Made by a program: the position numbers and the translations under genes
NCBI GenBank assembly: GCA_951394405.1
Contig: OX596341.1
Span: 2,976,001 to 3,040,000 of the forward strand
Direction of reading: 5' to 3'
Source of the DNA: Coprinellus micaceus
Lineage: Eukaryota; Basidiomycota; Agaricomycetes; Agaricales; Psathyrellaceae
Length of the DNA stretch: 64,000 bases
Notes under the pieces: generated by a model
Seen by the model: only the letters and a program-made list of their open reading frames with translations
Told to the model about the DNA's origin: nothing
The model's database searches: none
Shown: positions 11,163 to 23,100 of the stretch, piece by piece
How positions within the stretch are numbered: the stretch's first letter is position 1
Layout of the letters: the number at the start of each line of letters is the position of its first letter

Positions 11163-11465
11163 TTAGTCTCGTCCCCATTCGTTTTCGGATGTGACCTCCA
11201 AGGAGCTACGCGCTGAAGGTGCACTCGTCGTCACAGCCTTGGGTAGCTCGGAGCGAGGGTACTTTTCGATGTTGAACTCAACTCGACTTGAGTACCAGCC
11301 ACCTTCTATGACGATAACGCGAGAGCGCTGCCGGAGATTGGGACAGTTAACGAATCGCCGGCCTTGAACGATAACGCTGCTTGACGAGGCTCCATGGTTC
11401 TGATAGGCTCCGGTGTCGGTTTGGGTGGCTTCCCCGAGGCTCAGGCCGCGTACATCTCTGAACAC
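11163..11465 (-). pseudogene. Relict NACHT-protein N-terminal domain
   Basis: The open frame MFRDVRGLSLGEATQTDTGA... aligns end to end with residues 1-80 of the NACHT protein at 6292. Shared points are E-A-T-Q, S-S-S-x-V/I-x-I/V-Q-G, a V/A-x-x-E/D-G-G-x-Y-S strand and E-F-N-I-x-x-Y. No NACHT domain follows on the minus strand towards 10.2 kb. It is either a truncated copy or a stand-alone version of the N-terminal domain. The stop at 11163 leaves a 100-aa product if it is expressed. Confidence 0.65.
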
Positions 11466-12179
11466 GGCGGAACGCAGCTCAAAGGATGCACGACATTGAG
11501 GTCCGAACAGCTCCCGTGCAGCAAATACACTGCGTGCAGTGCGGTTCTGAAGAAGGTCAAGAATTCACAGGCTCGGAGTTTGCCGGCCGATGGGCGCCTA
11601 TTCAGTCGTTGCGGCCTGGAACCGCGTACCGCACACCATATCCCAGGCACAGGTGCTGAAAGGTACTATTCATCGGCACCACAGACTATCTCTGGTGCCG
11701 CAGGGCGCCGCTCAAGCAACAGTTCTCTTCCTAAGCGGTGGTGGCGCGCCTGTTTCGAATCCAAATAGCGTCGAAGTAAAAGCTGCTCGCGGTCGATGGC
11801 CCAGGCTGCGGGATGGAACCTCTTAGGGGTTGAAGGACACCAGAAAAACTATTTGATGTCTCGCTTCCTTAGGAAGTAGCTAAGGCACGACACATTGAGA
11901 TTTACCTGGAAGCCCCCATCATTTTCATGTCGAATGTATCAAGTAACGCGGGTTCTTATTCCAAGCCAACCATATTTGATGTCGGCCAATCGGGGGTCGA
12001 GGGGCACAACACGGTCGAGGTATACCTCGTGGCACGCCTCGAGGCCATCTCGAACCAACGGAGTTGCCGGTGGGTTCACACATGTGAGCCTGGCCCTGTT
12101 TCGCGCTTTGGACACCTATCTTTGGATCTCATCGATCTTTCCGTTCGGCCACTACCTTCATACCCAGACGCAAAGAAAG

Positions 12180-12580
12180 ATGTGGGACGACTCGTACTTT
12201 TATGTCTTGGAATACGAGGATAGGATGGTTGGGAGTTACCTAGGTGTGGGGGAGAAATGCCTTCAACACCAATCACCGACGAGCTACACAACCCAAGCAA
12301 GTTTTCGAAATTACTGATACTCTGCACGTCCACCTCGCTCACCATCGTTGCTTAGTTCTCCGTCATCTTCCGCAAGACTTTCGATATCCCAGAAGGCGTG
12401 GGACTCAAGTTCTACACACGAGACGCACCTGGTTGCTCCGGGAAGCCAGTCGAGATTCCTGATGAGACGCTGGAATACTTCCTACGCGCGCAATTCATTC
12501 ACCATTTTGGAGTCGAGCTCGTAAAGGCAAGTCAGAATGTGTCGCTCTCGGCGGACCAGGCTCCTCCAGAAGCAGAGTAG
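12180..12580 (+). CDS. Small two-exon beta-grasp-like family member, exon 1 doubtful
   Basis: Exon 2 (12356-12580) is clear: FSVIFRKTFDIPEGVGLKFY, a V-E-I-P strand, and the tail SLSADQAPPEAE shared with the copy at 29999. Exon 1 starts MWDDSYFYVLEYEDR. Relative to the sister copy, one extra base near 12305 puts the rest of exon 1 out of frame and leads to a TGA. The reading survives only if an earlier donor (GTGGGG after codon 22) is used, giving a shortened loop. Either a rapidly changing gene or a recent pseudogene. Function unknown; see the family finding. Confidence 0.6.
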
Positions 12581-13243
12581 CAGTGGCGAGGCGCGCGAGC
12601 ATACAGAGTGAGGGCGTGGGTGAGAGTGGGGATAGAATCTGTCCGGTGCGACACGCTATGCGTTAGGGAAGCATGCGGGGAATCGTTCACAAGATAGCCG
12701 AATCAAATCATACTAGCATCTCTGGACTCACACTGTACTTATGTAAATGTTCCGACCGTAATGTATCTGGTATCCAGTCAGGTATCCCCTTCACAAGCGC
12801 TCAATAACCTTCAAGCCTTCACCTTTAACATGCGTTGTTTCACCAGGATTCATGCCAAGGTGTGCTGGGGAGGTGGAGTCCGCTCCTCGGCGGCGTTGTG
12901 TCGCGTGTGAAGTGCCAGTGGGTCGGCAGACCCAGTACTACGCCTGAGTGCGACACCAGGGAAGCTCCGGTAAAGCACCCATTCGACATCGCCAACCTAC
13001 CCGTTCCAATTTAGAGGGTTCTAATACTCGTTCATAATCAAGGGTAGTACCGACCTGGCGAATAGTGAACGAAGGCCTGGACTCCTACGCCTTCTTCATC
13101 CCTCATGTTGATAGAGTTCGGTTCGGCTCAACCCACGTGAACTCATTTCACTTAAGTACATAACATCCTTTCACGGGGAGTCTTAAGCTCACACCCCACC
13201 TCATCGATCTCCCTAATCCCCTTAACCGTTAACAACACTGCCA

Positions 13244-13718
13244 ATGTCACATAACGCGAACGTTGGGGGCGTCCGCCCCGGACTCGGGATGTACGTTTTG
13301 GAGTACGAGGATCAGAGGATCGCATTTCGAACCGTGGATTGGCTCGTTAATGCGAAACAGAGTGTAAGTGGGCTAGTTGGGTCTACCCTGCGGCCTCCCT
13401 CTTCCATTGGACCTCCTTCCTCCCACACGGTCGCCCCAACCTGCGAGAGTAACTACCATAGCGTCGTAAACCAGCGGCATCCGTAGAATCGTCCTACCAC
13501 CCCACATACATGAAAAACGCACTTGCTCACGCAGCCCCGATTTTTTTTAGGACGTAGCCGACGTCTTCCGCAGAAAGTTCGGCATCCCGCCGAAGGCGGC
13601 GCTCAAGTTTTACACCAGGGACCTTGCCCCGGCTTTTGGGCACCCCGTCGAGATCGATCCGAGCCTGTGGTCGGAGCTGTTAGGCACTGTGCAGCATGTG
13701 GGTGCGGAACGGGTTTGA
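13244..13718 (+). CDS. Small two-exon beta-grasp-like family member, 95 aa
   Basis: Exons 13244-13363 and 13551-13718 (120 + 168 nt, phase-0 intron) give 95 aa. Exon 1 ends its first hairpin with YVLEYEDQRIAF. Exon 2 reads DVADVFRRKFGIPP, then LKFYTRDL, PVEIDPSLW and a final hydrophobic strand. The order strand-strand-helix-strand-strand with a G-I-P-P turn before a hydrophobic strand parallels ubiquitin's K-E-G-I-P-P turn. It is the sister of 28308-28781 with the same exon lengths. No signal peptide, so probably intracellular. Role unknown. Confidence 0.85.
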
Positions 13719-14125
13719 CCTTTGAAGCCAAGTCTGTGTGGGGAGGACGTGCCCCGGCGTGTTTACAGTCATCTGCGAACCAGACGTGCGGTCTGTTTTG
13801 CAAATGACTGTGAAGGGGGTTGGGGGCGGAGGATGTGTTTGGGAAGGAAATTATGTCTGTAGATATATGGATGTACAGTACGTAGGCGCTCCTGTTGCCT
13901 CTGGCCGGTGTAAATTTATTGTACTGCGACATGTTTGAGTCGTGGCTGTACCTCGCATCCACTTCCGAGCCGATTCACCACGATCTGAATTCCTCGATCC
14001 CAGTCAAATGGTGACTGCGGAATAGTGTGATGCACGCATGTCGCATCGGGCAGACAACCACGACCCAGTACCGTAATTCGGAGGCCAACGTGACGCACGC
14101 ACGTGGTACTAGATAATCGCGTCAC

Positions 14126-14156
14126 GGGCGCTTATTTTCAAATCCCATCGATCTTC
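14126..14156 (+). promoter_or_regulatory. Shared upstream box GGGCGCTTATTTTC + CATCGATCTTC
   Basis: GGGCGCTTATTTTC (14126-14139) followed six bases later by CATCGATCTTC (14146-14156) lies 29 bp before the ATG at 14185. The same two-part element, with the same order and near-identical spacing, occurs at 29234-29266, 30451-30480 and, weaker, 31218-31256, each upstream of a member or relict of the small family. It is probably a core promoter or activator site; the factor is unknown. Confidence 0.6.
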
Positions 14157-14184
14157 CTACCCACCACCTCCCCACGGATACACC

Positions 14185-14623
14185 ATGTCGTGCGGGTGTG
14201 GACGCGTTGGGTACTATCAGCAGGGCGTCTTGATACTGCAGTACGGAAGCAGACGGGTCATGGTTGACCACATCAAGATGGCCCAGCGCCACGGGCTCAA
14301 CCAATGCGGTCTCAGCAAGGTACGTACCTTACTCTGGTGTCTTGTATCTCTTCCACTCGCTCTTGAATCTTTCAATCTATGATCTGAATTATTGGATATA
14401 GAGACTTGAGGGCTTATTTAAAAACTCGTTTGAGACGATTCCCGTTGACGCCCGACTCAAGTTCTACACGACGGATTTCGAGGTGTGTATGGGGCAGCGC
14501 GTTGAGATACCGGAGGAGGCGTTGGATGGTGCGATTCATCGGGCGAATGTTCGACTTTTGGGAGTTGAGCTTGATTGGACGGGGACTTCGTTTGCGGATG
14601 CGCCGCCGGGTGAGGGGGAATGA
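14185..14623 (+). CDS. Small two-exon beta-grasp-like family member, 118 aa
   Basis: Exons 14185-14319 and 14402-14623 (135 + 222 nt) encode 118 aa. Exon 1 holds VLILQYGSRRVMV. Exon 2 holds RLEGLFKNSFETIP, RLKFYTTDF, RVEIPEEALD, a VRLLGVELDW strand and the acidic tail SFADAPPGEGE, which matches the tails of the 12180 and 29999 copies. Four Cys in the N-terminal third (MSCGCG...) are peculiar to this copy. The shared promoter box lies just upstream. Function unknown. Confidence 0.85.
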
Positions 14624-15089
14624 GGTCGTCTAGTATAATTCGCATATGGATGCACGTGGTTGGGAAGGGTTGGTCAAGGAACCGTGGTGTAATATGTGCA
14701 GTACCAGTTTGCCAAGAGTCAGCTGAGTCGTGTGCGGTGCCGTCGTTATAGTAAAATTGAGTGGTTTTTGCTGTGAGGCAACCTTCGAGGACAAACGAGT
14801 ACCCGAAAGGCGGGGACCACCCTCATCTCACCTGGACCTGATAGCGGCCTACCAGAGGGTGTGAGAGGGGAGGTTATGAAATGCGCTCTGCGGCGGATTC
14901 CCGGGTGAGGACGGGGGTCTTCCTCTCCTTTATTCGCTATTGAAGCCTCATTCGCCACCTGTATCGAATAACTCACATCGAGGCCATTTCGAAATTCGAA
15001 CCAGGGCTTACTACGGAGTAGCTGGCGAATTAACCGAGCCATATATGTAAGGTATGTGGACTCGCTTCGCGCCCTGGCGCCAACTTTTG

Positions 15090-15215
15090 GACCTCATCGA
15101 TCTTCACGCGGAAAGCCTGAGGTCAAGGAAACAAGGAGGCCCGGAGGAGTGTATGGTGTTATTGAGAACTGTGACGCGTTACAGTACGGAAGCGCAGAGC
15201 GAATTCCCTTCCAAC
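15090..15215 (+). pseudogene. Relict promoter and exon 1 of a family member
   Basis: GGACCTCATCGATCTTC at about 15090 is the shared upstream box in + orientation. About 90 bp on, the plus strand has ALQYGSAE, which matches LQYGSRR of the 14185 gene at DNA level (cagtacggaagc). No exon 2 follows; instead the sequence runs into the inverted relict described next. Confidence 0.5.
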
Positions 15216-15800
15216 TCTCCTGGAACCCACCCCAACACCTTCTCCACACAACCAGATCAACCTCAACACGCTGCCCAAAGCTCGGGACAAGGTCCCCGGT
15301 GTAGAAGTAGAACTGGGGCACGGCCGAGTCGGTGGGATGCCGAACTTCGTTCAAGTTCAGAAGAGGTTGGGTACTTCCTACGTAGATATTTCGAGGGTGT
15401 GCGAGTAAGGGACCAAGGGTGTTCAAGTTCCTTGCGTGTGTGTGGGGTGGTTGTGCGGGCGAATGAGGCCGGTGTACGGGGTTAGTATCATGTACGAGGA
15501 AGGAGGAGGGAGGTGGGAGAAGGCGAGGAAGGAGAGAGGAGGCGAGGAAGGAGAGAGGAGGCGAGGAAGGAGAGAGGAGGCGAGGAAGGAGAGAGGAGGC
15601 GAGGAAGGAGAGAGGAGGCGAGGAAGGAGAGAGGTGGGGAGGGGGGTAGGGTACGCTGGGATAAGGTTTGTGCAAGGCGCTCACGTACGCTGCGTTTCGG
15701 GTTAACGAACCAATCCGTGTTTCAGGGTGTTATTTCCTGATCCTCGTACTCTACAATGTAAGTACATCGCGAGCGTGGGGCGGGCACCTGTACCGCTAGG
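15216..15800 (-). pseudogene. Family member disrupted by stops, with a minisatellite in its intron
   Basis: On the minus strand, YIVEYEDQEIT (about 15734-15770) matches exon 1 of the 13244 and 28308 genes. Exon 2 remains are at 15383-15216: a region matching K-F-G-I-P-P is preceded by two stops, and the frame changes before QFYFYTGDLVPSFGQRVEVD. The two parts are about 350 bp apart because the intron holds a 19-bp tandem array. Clearly broken. Confidence 0.75.
15522..15635. repeat. 19-bp minisatellite, six units
   Basis: Six head-to-tail units GGCGAGGAAGGAGAGAGGA (the last with a terminal T) lie inside the intron of the disrupted family member. A related but shorter GGGAAGA array lies in the intron of the 28308 gene at about 28605-28630. 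Confidence 0.95.
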
Positions 15801-16061
15801 CTTGGTATGCTGCGTTGGTGCCTAGCGATCTTTAAGATTGGCCAGCCGAACAGAGCTGTACTTATCCACGTGAGGGTGGAATGGGAGTAGGAAGCAGGAG
15901 CCCGGACGTTCGTTCGGTGTTCACTCACGAGCTTGGGGATAATCTTGATTCATACCGAGTGTTACTTAGAAGCTTGTCTCTCAACTGGCACTGGCGGGTT
16001 GGGCTCGGATGTGCTGGGTCCGCTGGCGTATTTCCAACACGACCCGACAGCAGGGAGAGAA

Positions 16062-16132
16062 GCATTGATGGTGTAGCGGTAACATTGGGTCTTCCCATGG
16101 CCTAGCTCCGGGTTCGACTCCCGGTCAATGCA
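16062..16132 (+). tRNA. tRNA-Gly(CCC)
   Basis: 71-nt tRNA without intron: acceptor GCATTGA/TCAATGC, D-arm TGGTGTAGCGGTAACA, anticodon stem GGGTC/GGCCT around loop TTCCCAT (anticodon CCC) and T-arm CCGGGTTCGACTCCCGG. The anticodon stem contains two G-U pairs. The short D-loop and 71-nt length are typical of glycine tRNAs. Confidence 0.88.
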
Positions 16133-17101
16133 TCCAGGGTGCCCAGTAAATCTTTTTGGCGTTTTTTGAGGCAGGCACGGGGATTCAATCATTGTGACGA
16201 CGTCAAAGCACACCGAAGAAGGCTAGCCTTAATCGATGGAGTGTATTATTTTGGGTACATAGATAGGGATCGGTGGGAATCTAGCTTAATCGCCCTCACA
16301 CACAGCATTTCCCCACCCCATACCACATACCCAACGCGAAATCGACATGCCCTAACTCAGACTCCGTTCAACTCACCCCATCGACCACCAACCAGACTTA
16401 AGCGCCCAAGGAATAGGGGCATCAACACCCGCCGAGCGGTGCCGAGATCAAACTTGTTTGGCATTGTGTTTGGATTAGGGGCTCTGCGTGACCGCGTGTT
16501 GGAAGTTCATTTCGCTCTCAATCACTATCATCCCTGCTCCCACTCCGATATCGAATTCGAACTTGCTGTTTTGGTCCGGTGCTGTGTGCGATACCCCCTA
16601 CACCCCTTCATATACCCTCGAGCGAGACGAGGGGAAGTCGACAGCGCGAAGGTAGGAAAGAAGGAAGATAGGAAAGAGAAGGAGAAAGGAAGAGAAGGGA
16701 GAAGGGAGAGATAGGGACCGGCGCTTAGCTCGCCCGTACGATGTTCCACGAGGACTTCGATAGGTCCACGCATAATAGGTACGTACACACTGCCCTCTTT
16801 CGCTTTGTTGGACCCTATGTACCCATCCCGAGGATACCCACGCCCCTCGCTTGTGCGTTGTGCACACGGTTTGGATTGACGCCGCTGTGTACATGTCGTG
16901 GTGAGGCGGGACGTACCATCACGGTTTCCGGAGAGTTAGGAGTCATTCGGCGTTGGCGGTGTTCAGTGCTTTGTCTCTTGCACACCTTCACCCGTCTATT
17001 CTTCACTGTTCTTGTCCCTTCTTCTCTCTTCTCTTCTTCCTACTCCCCTCACACGATACCAACACTAAAACTAACCCCTCCCCTCTTCCCTTCCTTCAAA
17101 A
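16133..17101. other. No gene supported; upstream region of the large gene
   Basis: Only short uncertain frames are seen. A GA-rich stretch lies at 16650-16715 and a CT-rich stretch at 17005-17100. The latter is the kind of pyrimidine-rich tract often found before fungal starts. Confidence 0.4.
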
Positions 17102-20100
17102 CTGGACATCACCACCACCTCGGACAGCTTCTTCTCCGTCTCGAACAAACAGCCCTCCTTCGCACACATACCAGGCCTCGGTCCAACACGCCACATCCGG
17201 AGCCAGCTCCCGCCCATCCAGACACAACTTGAGTCTGCGTTTTCGACTCAGCCGCAACATCAGGCGTATCCTGGGTTGAGTTCGCCGCCTTTTGGTACGT
17301 TCCTCATCCTCTCCTCTCCCTCGCTTCGTCTTCCCTCCACCCCATTCATCCTCGTCCGCTCCCTCCACGTCCCCCTCCCCCTCCTCCTCCCTCCCTCAAC
17401 CCCACTCCCAAACCCTCACTAACCTCTCCCTCCCCCCAGCCGGCCCCCCACGCGTAACCATCCACCCCCCACCCATCATCTCCCCCACGGGCCGCGGCAG
17501 CGGCTCCATCTCCCCCGAGTCCTACTTCGCCGCCCCCGTCATCGAGCACACCAAGCGCAAGCGCGCGAGGCAGCAGGCGGAAGCGGTGAAGGCGCAGGCG
17601 ATGGCGGCTGCGACTCCGAATCCTGGTAAGTAGGATTTCGTTCGTTTGGTTGTCCGTCCTTTCTGCGTCTTCGCCCTTCCTTCCTTTCTACTCCGTCCTT
17701 TCTGCCCTGCACCCCTCCACACGCTGTTTCGGTATTCGGTGTAATACCTGAACCTTTGTCTGTCTCTGTCGTATCGACCCCGTCCATCTCTGTTCCGCCC
17801 ATACTGAACCCTTGTCCTGGTTTAGGCGCGACCCTAGCCCAACTCGCCGGCTTCGTCGACGACCCCACACGCAAAATCACAGTCCCTGTGGGCTTCGGGC
17901 CCGTCAAAACGAATACGTCCTCCGCCATAGGCGCTGTGGGGAGTAGTGGGGTTGGGGTCGTCACCGAGGAAGATCGAGAACGTGATAGGCGGAGGAGGGA
18001 GCGGAAGGAGAGGAGGGAGAGGGAGAGGGAGGGGAAGGGAGGTGGGGGTGGGAAGGACGGGAAGGACGGGAGGGAGGGGCATGGGAAGGACGGGAAGGAC
18101 GGGAGGGAGGGGCATGGGAAGGAGCATAAGAGTAGGGAGGGGAAGGAGAAAGAAGAGAGAGGGGGGCATAAGAGTAAGGAGGGGAAAGAGAAGGACGGGC
18201 ACGGACATAAGTCTAAGGAGAAAGACGGGAAGGAGCGCAAATCCCGCGACAAGGACGGCGGGAAGGATAAAGACAAACCAGCGAAAGACACCAAGAAACA
18301 CCGACATCGCTCAAAGTCTAAAGACCCGTCTTCCTCTAAATCGAAAGATAAAGGAAAAGCGAAGGAAAGTCACGCCGAGATACCTTCCTACGATTCCCAC
18401 CACGAACTCCAAGCACCCCCTCCTCCTACGAAAGTGGGACCGTTACACCCAGCTCTGAACCCCCACTCCCCTCACATCCTCTCACCCCACTCACCCAACC
18501 CGCACTCTATTATTCATTTACAAGCGAACCCAACCGCCCACCCGCACTTGCAAACTCATCTAAACGCCCACCCACACCTAACCGGCTCGCCCAACGGGCT
18601 CTCGTTCGCGGCTACGAACCTGGCGATGAGCACGCCGATCGATGCGTTGCACCCGCTTGGAGGGGGGTATAGCGACGAGGATCTGGGGGGTGGTGGTGAA
18701 GGGGAGGGACGTGAAGATAGGAGTGCGACGCCTACGCCTGCGACAGCATACCCAAGAGACAATACGGGATATCCACAAGACGAAACAGACTTCCCGTCCT
18801 TCCACCCCGGGTTCCCAAGTCAAGAGACGAGCACGGGGCAGCACCCTTCTGGCGATACGACCGCGTATACGCAGGGGGATACGACGAGTGGGTTCCCGCT
18901 CCCACATCCCCTTCACCACCCCGCTTCGTCTTCCGACCCTACACACGCGGGCGCCTACAGTGCCCTCGGTACGACCTTTGGGGACGGGAATACGAGCTTG
19001 GCTACGGGCCTCTATCCACCGAGACTGGAGGATGGGAGCAGCTACCCGACGGCGGAGCAACATGCGAGGCTTTTGAAGAACCTGGCGCCGGATTTGCCGC
19101 CGGAGGTTCCGACGCCGAGGAGTAATGTTTTCGCTTTCAATGCTCCTGTGACGGACTCGCCTCAGGGGATTGCGTTGCCGATTCCGATTGGGGCCCCGGG
19201 GCCTAGTGGGGCTGGGAGAGGGATGAGTGGGGGTGGTGGTGGACGAGGAGGAGGCAATGGTGTTGGAAGAGGAGGAGGAAGAGGAGGGGGAGGGGGAACC
19301 CAGCCGACGAGACCGAGTAACCTCAGGCAGGGCAGTTTACCAGCGTACTCGGCCCTGGATCCGTACGCGACGTTCGGCGGGGAGGGGAGTGGGGATACGT
19401 ATGGGGAGGGGTATGGGGTTGGCTTGGGGGCTGTGGGGAGTGCGTTTGGGGTTGGGAGGGGGACGGGGGCGGGGACGGAGAAGGGGGGGTTGGAGGGAAT
19501 ACGTGAGGGGGAGGGGGAGTATGATTTTGGGCAGCGTCGATATCAACAGCATGAACAGGAGCAGGAAAGGCAACAACATGAACATGAACATGAGAGGCAG
19601 CACCAACACGAAAGGCAGCCTGCACGGGGCGGGGGGAGTAGTGTGAGTTCGTATGGGGACCCAGATTACCCGCAGACGCTGCGGGGGGACTCGAGGTCTG
19701 AGTTCTCGCACCATGGTGAAGACGACGTCTCGCTTATTGGGAGTAATGCGAGTGATTTGCGGCCGAATGGGAGGATCCCTGGGGATGTGGATGAGGAGGA
19801 CGTTACGCGGGGATTGGATGTGTCGGATGGGGCGTTGGTTAACCCGAAGCGCGGTGGGGACCTTACTGGGGTTACGGGTGTGGGTGTGGGTGGAAGGGGA
19901 AGGGGAGCGGGGGAGAAGAGTGGGAGGAGTAGTGTGAGTAGGTTAGGGGGCGAGGTGGAGATGACGACGGGGACGGGGACGGAGTGGGTGCATGAGGAGA
20001 GTACGGGGTTGCCGAATCCGTATTCGAATGAGAGGAATTTGGGGTTGAATTTGGGGTTGGGTATGGGTATGGGTATGGGGGGTGGGTTGGGGCATGCGTT

Positions 20101-23100
20101 TTCGCCGGTTCCGGGGTCGGCGTCTGAGACTAAGGGGAAGGGGAAGTCGACTGAGGGAGGAGGGGGCACGAATGGGGAAGGGGGAGAAGGGGCGAGGAAG
20201 GACCCGACGTCGAGGCATAGTGCGATGTTGAGGCTTACGCCGAGTATGCTGGCGGGGTTTCTTATGAGAGCTGAGGGCGATTATGAGAGTTTGAGTCAGT
20301 TGTATACGCAGGTTATGGCGGAGGGGGCTATGGGTGAGTGGGATTTCGCGTTTCGGTGGGTGGAGAGGAATATGATACTCACGTTTGTTGGCTTGTCTAG
20401 CGAAACACCAAGCGAGCCTTATCCAAGCGAAGCTCGAGAAACAGCTCAAAGAGGCGCAGGAACGCGCTGAAGGTCTCCGGGGACGCGTCGAAGCTGTGGA
20501 GAAAGAGAAGCGTGAGCGCGACCAGGTCATCATCTCGCTCGAAAAGAAAGCGCGTTCGGGAGACAAGGAGCGGAAACACCTCGAACGGACTTTAAGTGAA
20601 CGCGAGAAAGAGGTGGAGGGCGAGAGGGAGAAGAGGAGGAGGGAGGAGGTAAAGAGGAGGGAAGTCGAGCGGAGCATCGAGCCTCTGCAAGCTCAAGCCG
20701 CCGAGCTCCAAATCGCTCTTACGCGCACGCAGACCGAGTCCACAGCCCGCCTTGCTGCTTTGAAGAGGGAGAAGGATGAAGTGGAGGGGACGTTGACGCT
20801 GCAGGCGGAGACCGCGAGGAGGGAGCTGGAGGATGTGAGGAGCCGGTATACGATGTTGGAGCTGCAGCATACGCATGTGCAGAATGATTTGGGGAAGGCG
20901 AAGAGTGCGGTTGCGAATTTGGAGGGGGCGGTGGAGGAGAGGGAGAGGGAGTTGGTGGAGGCGAGGAGTAGGGCGAGGAAGATGAGGGGGGAGGTTATGG
21001 AGATGGTTGCGAAGGTGGGTTTTTTTCTTGTTTCGTTCCCGCTCGGTACTGTGACTGACGATAATCGCAGGAGGAAGGCAGACGGGAAGGATGGGAAGAG
21101 GGTATGCGTCGCGGGCGCGGCATGGTTGAAGCCCTCGCTGCTGGCGTTGGTGTGGGCATGGGCGCAGGACAGGGACGTCTCGCAGGCCCGGGCGACGGGA
21201 TGGCGTACATCGAGGAAGTCGCCTCACCTGGAGGAGCCAACGGCGACCGTTCCCGCGGCGTGCACGACGAAGACGACGCCGACGCCCGGCGGCGCCGGAA
21301 GAAAAAGGAGAAGGAGCAGGAGAAGGCAAAGGAGAGGGAAGCTAGGGAGCGGGAACGGCGGGCGAGGGAGGAGGCGTTGAGCGAGGCGGATGCGAGCCAT
21401 GCGAGGGAGTTGAGTACGCTTTTGGCAAGGGTGGCGGAGTTGGAGGGGGCTGTGAGTTTGGAGAAGAGTAGGACGGTGGAGTTGGCGAGGCAGAGGGAGG
21501 CGGCGAAGAGTGAGGTTGGGTCTGTTGTGGGGAGGGTGTATGAGTTGGAGGGACGGCTTGAGAGAGAGAAGGCGGAGAGAGAGAGGGAGAGGGAGAGGTT
21601 GGAGCAGCAGATGAGTATGGACAGGGAGCGGGAGAAGGAGAGGGAGGAGAGGGAACGGGAGAGGAGGGAGAGGGAAGTTGAGAGGGAGGGCGACAGGGTT
21701 AGGGATGTGGAGAGGAAGAGAGCGCAGACTGAGATTAAGCGGGTCGAGGAGGAGAAGGAGGAGGTCGAACGGAAGAGGAGGCAGCGTGAGCGGGAGTTGG
21801 AAGAAGAGGAAGAGAAGCTGAGGAGGAGGATGAGGGAAATCGAGGAAGAGGACGAGAAGAGGCGGAAAGAGTTGGAGGAGGACGTTAAGAGGGGAAAGGT
21901 CAAAGAGGGCGAGGCCGACGAACTTAGGAAGCAGCTCGAGAAGGAGAAGGAGGAGAAACTAAAGTTGGAGCGGGAATTGAGGGACGCGAAGACACCTCAG
22001 ATCACGCTTTCGTACCTCCCCATGCCCCCTCCACCCCAACCGTCCGCATCGACCTCAGGACACCCGAGTATGAACATGCCCGTCCCCGGTGTGCCTTCCT
22101 CCGCCGCCAGCTCGACTACCCGCCGTCGACGCCGCGGAGGCACCGATTCTGGGTCTGAGAGCGACCTCGGCACACTCGACATCCTGAACCTACCCAACTT
22201 TGGCGACAACGGAGTCGTACCTGCCGACACCCGTCGAGATCGCGATCGTGATCACCGACGTCGACGCGAACGAGAACGACGGGATCTTAGCACCATTCGA
22301 GAGATGCCGAGCTGGACGAGTGGGCAGGACCCTAGTGGAGCACCCCCGTCGTGGGTGAACCAACCCCCGCCGAATTTGGCACACATGGGAGGTACGGGAT
22401 ATCCAACCGGCGCACCGTCGAACTATAACCCCGCCGGAGGTCCCATGAATATGCCAAATCCGGACGATTACTTGAGTCCCCCGAATGCGTACGGGAGTGG
22501 AACGGATAGGCCAAGTTTGAGGAAGATGGGGAGTGGGAGTTCGGGGAGTACGTATGATATTAGGGTCGTGCCGCCGGTGAGTGTTTGATTTTCGTTGGAT
22601 TTCGGTAGTGACAAGGGACGCTGGGGAACCTATGATGTTTTCAAGTCATTAAGGTTCATATGGACGACGCGAAAATCGTTGTTCAAATGAGGATCAATCG
22701 TTTATATTTCTGATTTCAATTCCCCTTTGATCTGCCTCCCGTCCTTTCAGCTCACTGACATCTACTTTACCCTGTCTTTTCCAGTCACGCCCTGATTCGT
22801 CCAACCACAATCACGATGGCGGTCACTACCACTATCCGCCTGCCTCCGGACCATACGGCGCGCCCTTCCTCAGCCCCAACAGCGCCCAAGCACAACCTCT
22901 TCCACACCCTCCTCGCGTCCCAGGTCCATACGATCGTCCTCCAGGCGAAGTACCCACCCAGCCCAATAGCCCGTACTCAGGCGTCCCTGGAGTTCTCCCA
23001 CCCGGGTTCATGCCTTCGTCGAGTGTAGGAATACCAACGCCCATTGTGAATGGTGAGGACATGGATGCGAAGAGAAAGCGGAGGGCTGAAAGGGAAGGCG

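Larger units (their letters stand above)
12060..13718. repeat. Copy 1 of an inverted segmental duplication
   Basis: This block and 28308-30536 (opposite strand) carry the same two small genes in the same order. They also share flanking non-coding matches such as GTTGCCGGTGGG upstream and GAAGGCCTGGACTCCTACGC between the genes. Copy 2 is longer by roughly 580 bp between the two genes (about 29.2-29.9 kb). Divergence is moderate, with coding and non-coding parts both recognisable. Confidence 0.85.

Noticed and set aside
15522..15635. Regular repeat array that might suggest a CRISPR
   Set aside because: Units are directly adjacent without spacers, in a eukaryotic intron; it is a minisatellite.
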